Positions 62,316 through 64,000 of a DNA stretch of 64,000 nucleotides are shown in pieces. Under the pieces are notes generated by a model. It did not search any database and had not been told where the DNA came from. It saw only the letters and a list, made by a program, of their open reading frames with translations. The DNA comes from Sorghum bicolor (lineage: Eukaryota > Streptophyta > Magnoliopsida > Poales > Poaceae): positions 46,061,276 to 46,125,275 of the forward strand of contig NC_012876.2 in the NCBI RefSeq assembly GCF_000003195.3, given 5' to 3'. Position 1 is the first letter of the stretch; the number at the start of each line of letters is the position of its first letter. The translations under genes were made by a program, and so were the position numbers.

Positions 62316-64000
62316 CATTTGTTTACCAAGTGAACATCAATTAAGAGAGCTTATCGCAGTCATGAGTAGCGAATGGTTGGAGGAATCAGAGCTTTCCTCT
62401 GATGTGATCCGTTTGGACACACTTCTATAACTATACGCTGTGCTTATGATTCTGATCAATTTGATGCTCTCTATAATCATGTTGTGGGGATCAACATCAT
62501 GTCTGAATCTTTTGCACTTAAATTATTTAAAAATTTGGTCCTAACCTCCACAACAAGGGTCATAAAGGAATCTTCGGGACGATTAGTCCCCAGTCTTGGA
62601 ATTATTAATGTCCTACCTTTATTGGTAGAAGGCTCCATGGTTCATTTGAACTTTTATATCTTTGATACATGGGACTTCGACCTGTTGATAGGACAACCTT
62701 TTAGAAGACTCCTTTATGAAGGTCATACTAGAAAGCTACACATTTCTTTTGGAAAAACTTTTAAATTTTCCATAACAATTTCTCACTCCTTAAATAATAA
62801 GGCTGAGTCATATCTTTTGCCTGATCCTATGGAGGAGGTAAAGGCTGCATCTCTAGAGTTTTTAGAAGAACCAGACTTAGAAGACGAAGCTCCTTTCTTC
62901 ATAGAAGAAGAAGATGAACCATCTGAACCTGAACCCTTAGATGAGTTTGCAGAAACGCCTAGACCTCCCATAGAGCTTAAAACTTTACCACCCTGTCTTA
63001 TCTATGCTTTCCTAAACAATAATCCAGAGTTTCCTGTGATCATTAGTGATAAACTCACTCAGGAGCAGACTCTGCGATTAATGACCATTCTTGAGAAACA
63101 TCACTCAGTTTTTGGCTACTCACTCCAAGATCTTACAGGAATCAGTCCTATGATTTGCACCCATCGTATTCCAATAGATCCTTCTGTTTCACCTTCTCGA
63201 GAGCCCCAACGTAGACTTAACAATGCGATGAGAGAGGTAGTTAAAAAGGAAGTTATAATGTTGCTGCATGCAGGGATTATATATCCTGTGCCGCACAGTG
63301 AGTGGGTAAGCCCAGTTCAAGTTGTGCCTAAAAAGGGAGGCATGACTGTCGTTATGAATGAAAAGAACGAGCTAATTCCGCAACGCACCGTCATAGGGTG
63401 GCGGATGTGCATAGACTATAGAAAACTAAACAAAGCCATGAGAAAGGATCATTTTTCTTTACCTTTCATAGATGAGATGCTAGAGCGATTAGCGAACCAT
63501 TCGTTCTTCTGTTTCTTAGATGGATATTGAGGGTATCACCAGATCCCGATCCATCCCGATGATCAAAGCAAAACCACTTTTACATGCCCATACGGAACTT
63601 ATGCGTACCGTAGAATGTCTTTTGGGTTATGTAATGCACTAGCTTCTTTTCAAAGATGCATGATGTCTATATTTTCTGATATGATTGAAGAGATTATGGA
63701 AGTTTTCATGGATGATTTCTCTATTTATGGAAAAACTTTTGATAGTTGTCTTGAAAACTTAGATAAGGTTTTGCAAAGATGTGTAGAAAAGCACTTAGTC
63801 CTTAATTGGGAAAAATGTCATTTTATGGTTAGAGAAGGAATAGTGCTGGGACACCTAGTGTCTGAAAGAGGTATTGAGGTAGACAAAGCTAAAATTGAAG
63901 TAATGGAACAACTACCTCCACCTGTGAATATAAGAGGAATTCGAAGCTTTCTTGGCCATGCTGGTTTTTATCGCAGATTCATAAAAGATTTTTCATTCAT
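62316..64000 (+). pseudogene. Athila-like protease and reverse transcriptase of element 4 (partial)
   Basis: A protease-like part is visible around 62440-62760, with the fold-closing DLLIGQPFRRLLYEG. An acidic linker (EEEDEPSEPEPLDEF) follows, then reverse transcriptase from about 63030: GIIYPVPHSEWVSPVQVVPK, GWRMCIDYRKLNKAM, a TGA at 63528-63530 within the FLDGY-x-GYHQI motif, YAYRRMSFGLCNA, the catalytic FMDDF (63705-63719) and LGHAGFYRRFIKDFS, at the window end. The order and wording match the Athila/Tat group of Ty3-gypsy. RNase H and integrase would lie beyond 64000. Confidence 0.88.

Larger units (their letters stand above)
60115..64000 (+). mobile_element. Athila-like element 4 with gag, protease and reverse transcriptase (3' end outside window)
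   Basis: It has a 5' LTR (60115-61342), a primer site, then gag, protease and reverse transcriptase frames. The presumed target duplication is atggt (60110-60114); the other side is outside the window. It is the only gypsy element here with pol, and so represents the kind of autonomous partner elements 1 and 3 would need, although this copy has lesions. Confidence 0.88.

Overview
This window is plant nuclear DNA, most likely from a panicoid (Andropogoneae-type) grass such as sorghum or a close relative. The evidence is stacked LTR retrotransposons with 5-bp target-site duplications (TSDs), CACTA DNA transposons, many MITEs with GGCCTTGTTTAGTT-like ends, and one intron-rich host gene with plant splice sites. 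There is no bacterial-style gene organisation, CRISPR array or operon. The organism is inferred from element types and style, not from a database match.

Layout. 1-2462: degraded transposon debris (a broken 'putative gypsy-type transposon' domain, an 80-bp tandem repeat, an LTR-like stretch). 2463-36431: a decayed CACTA (En/Spm) element whose TNP2 transposase gene is split by a SIRE-like Ty1-copia element (2675-31619, TSD agtac) and by a solo Ty3-gypsy LTR (31860-33485, TSD ggtat). Inside the copia element sits a non-autonomous Athila-like gypsy element (called element 3, 5511-29243). Inside its 5' LTR sits a second one in reverse (element 1, 5601-21856, TSD ggtac). Inside the 5' LTR of that one sits a third (element 2, 13435-21736, TSD acaaa). 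LTR divergence, counted by eye, falls in the order the nesting requires: about 2.5%, 2%, 1.2% and 0.1%. 36432-41654: a second CACTA-type block with Transposase_24-like and Ulp1 (C48) protease-like coding remnants.

42177-54637 (minus strand): the one clear host gene, a reticulon-like protein of the plant RTNLB21 type. It can be assembled as 12 phase-consistent exons coding for 668 residues. Its last intron is about 9 kb and holds a TIR element, a copia derivative (TSD aaagc) and a run of MITEs; its other introns are about 80-350 bp. Its first intron appears to use a GC-AG splice pair. Upstream lie a MITE, a GC-rich duplicated sequence, and a probable solo LTR of a Cassandra TRIM element carrying an antisense 5S rRNA-like segment (56233-56471).

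57498-64000: an Athila-like element on the minus strand (3' LTR and end of the integrase ORF), interrupted at 60115 by another Athila-like element on the plus strand that still carries gag, protease and reverse transcriptase reading frames (with lesions) and runs off the window end.

The most promising undescribed item is the non-autonomous Athila-like family of elements 1 and 3. They lack reverse transcriptase and integrase, carry a protease-derived region with two tandem aspartic-protease modules (complete in element 2), and keep an orphan reading frame of 304/311 residues ('ORF-A') whose three indels between copies are all multiples of three.
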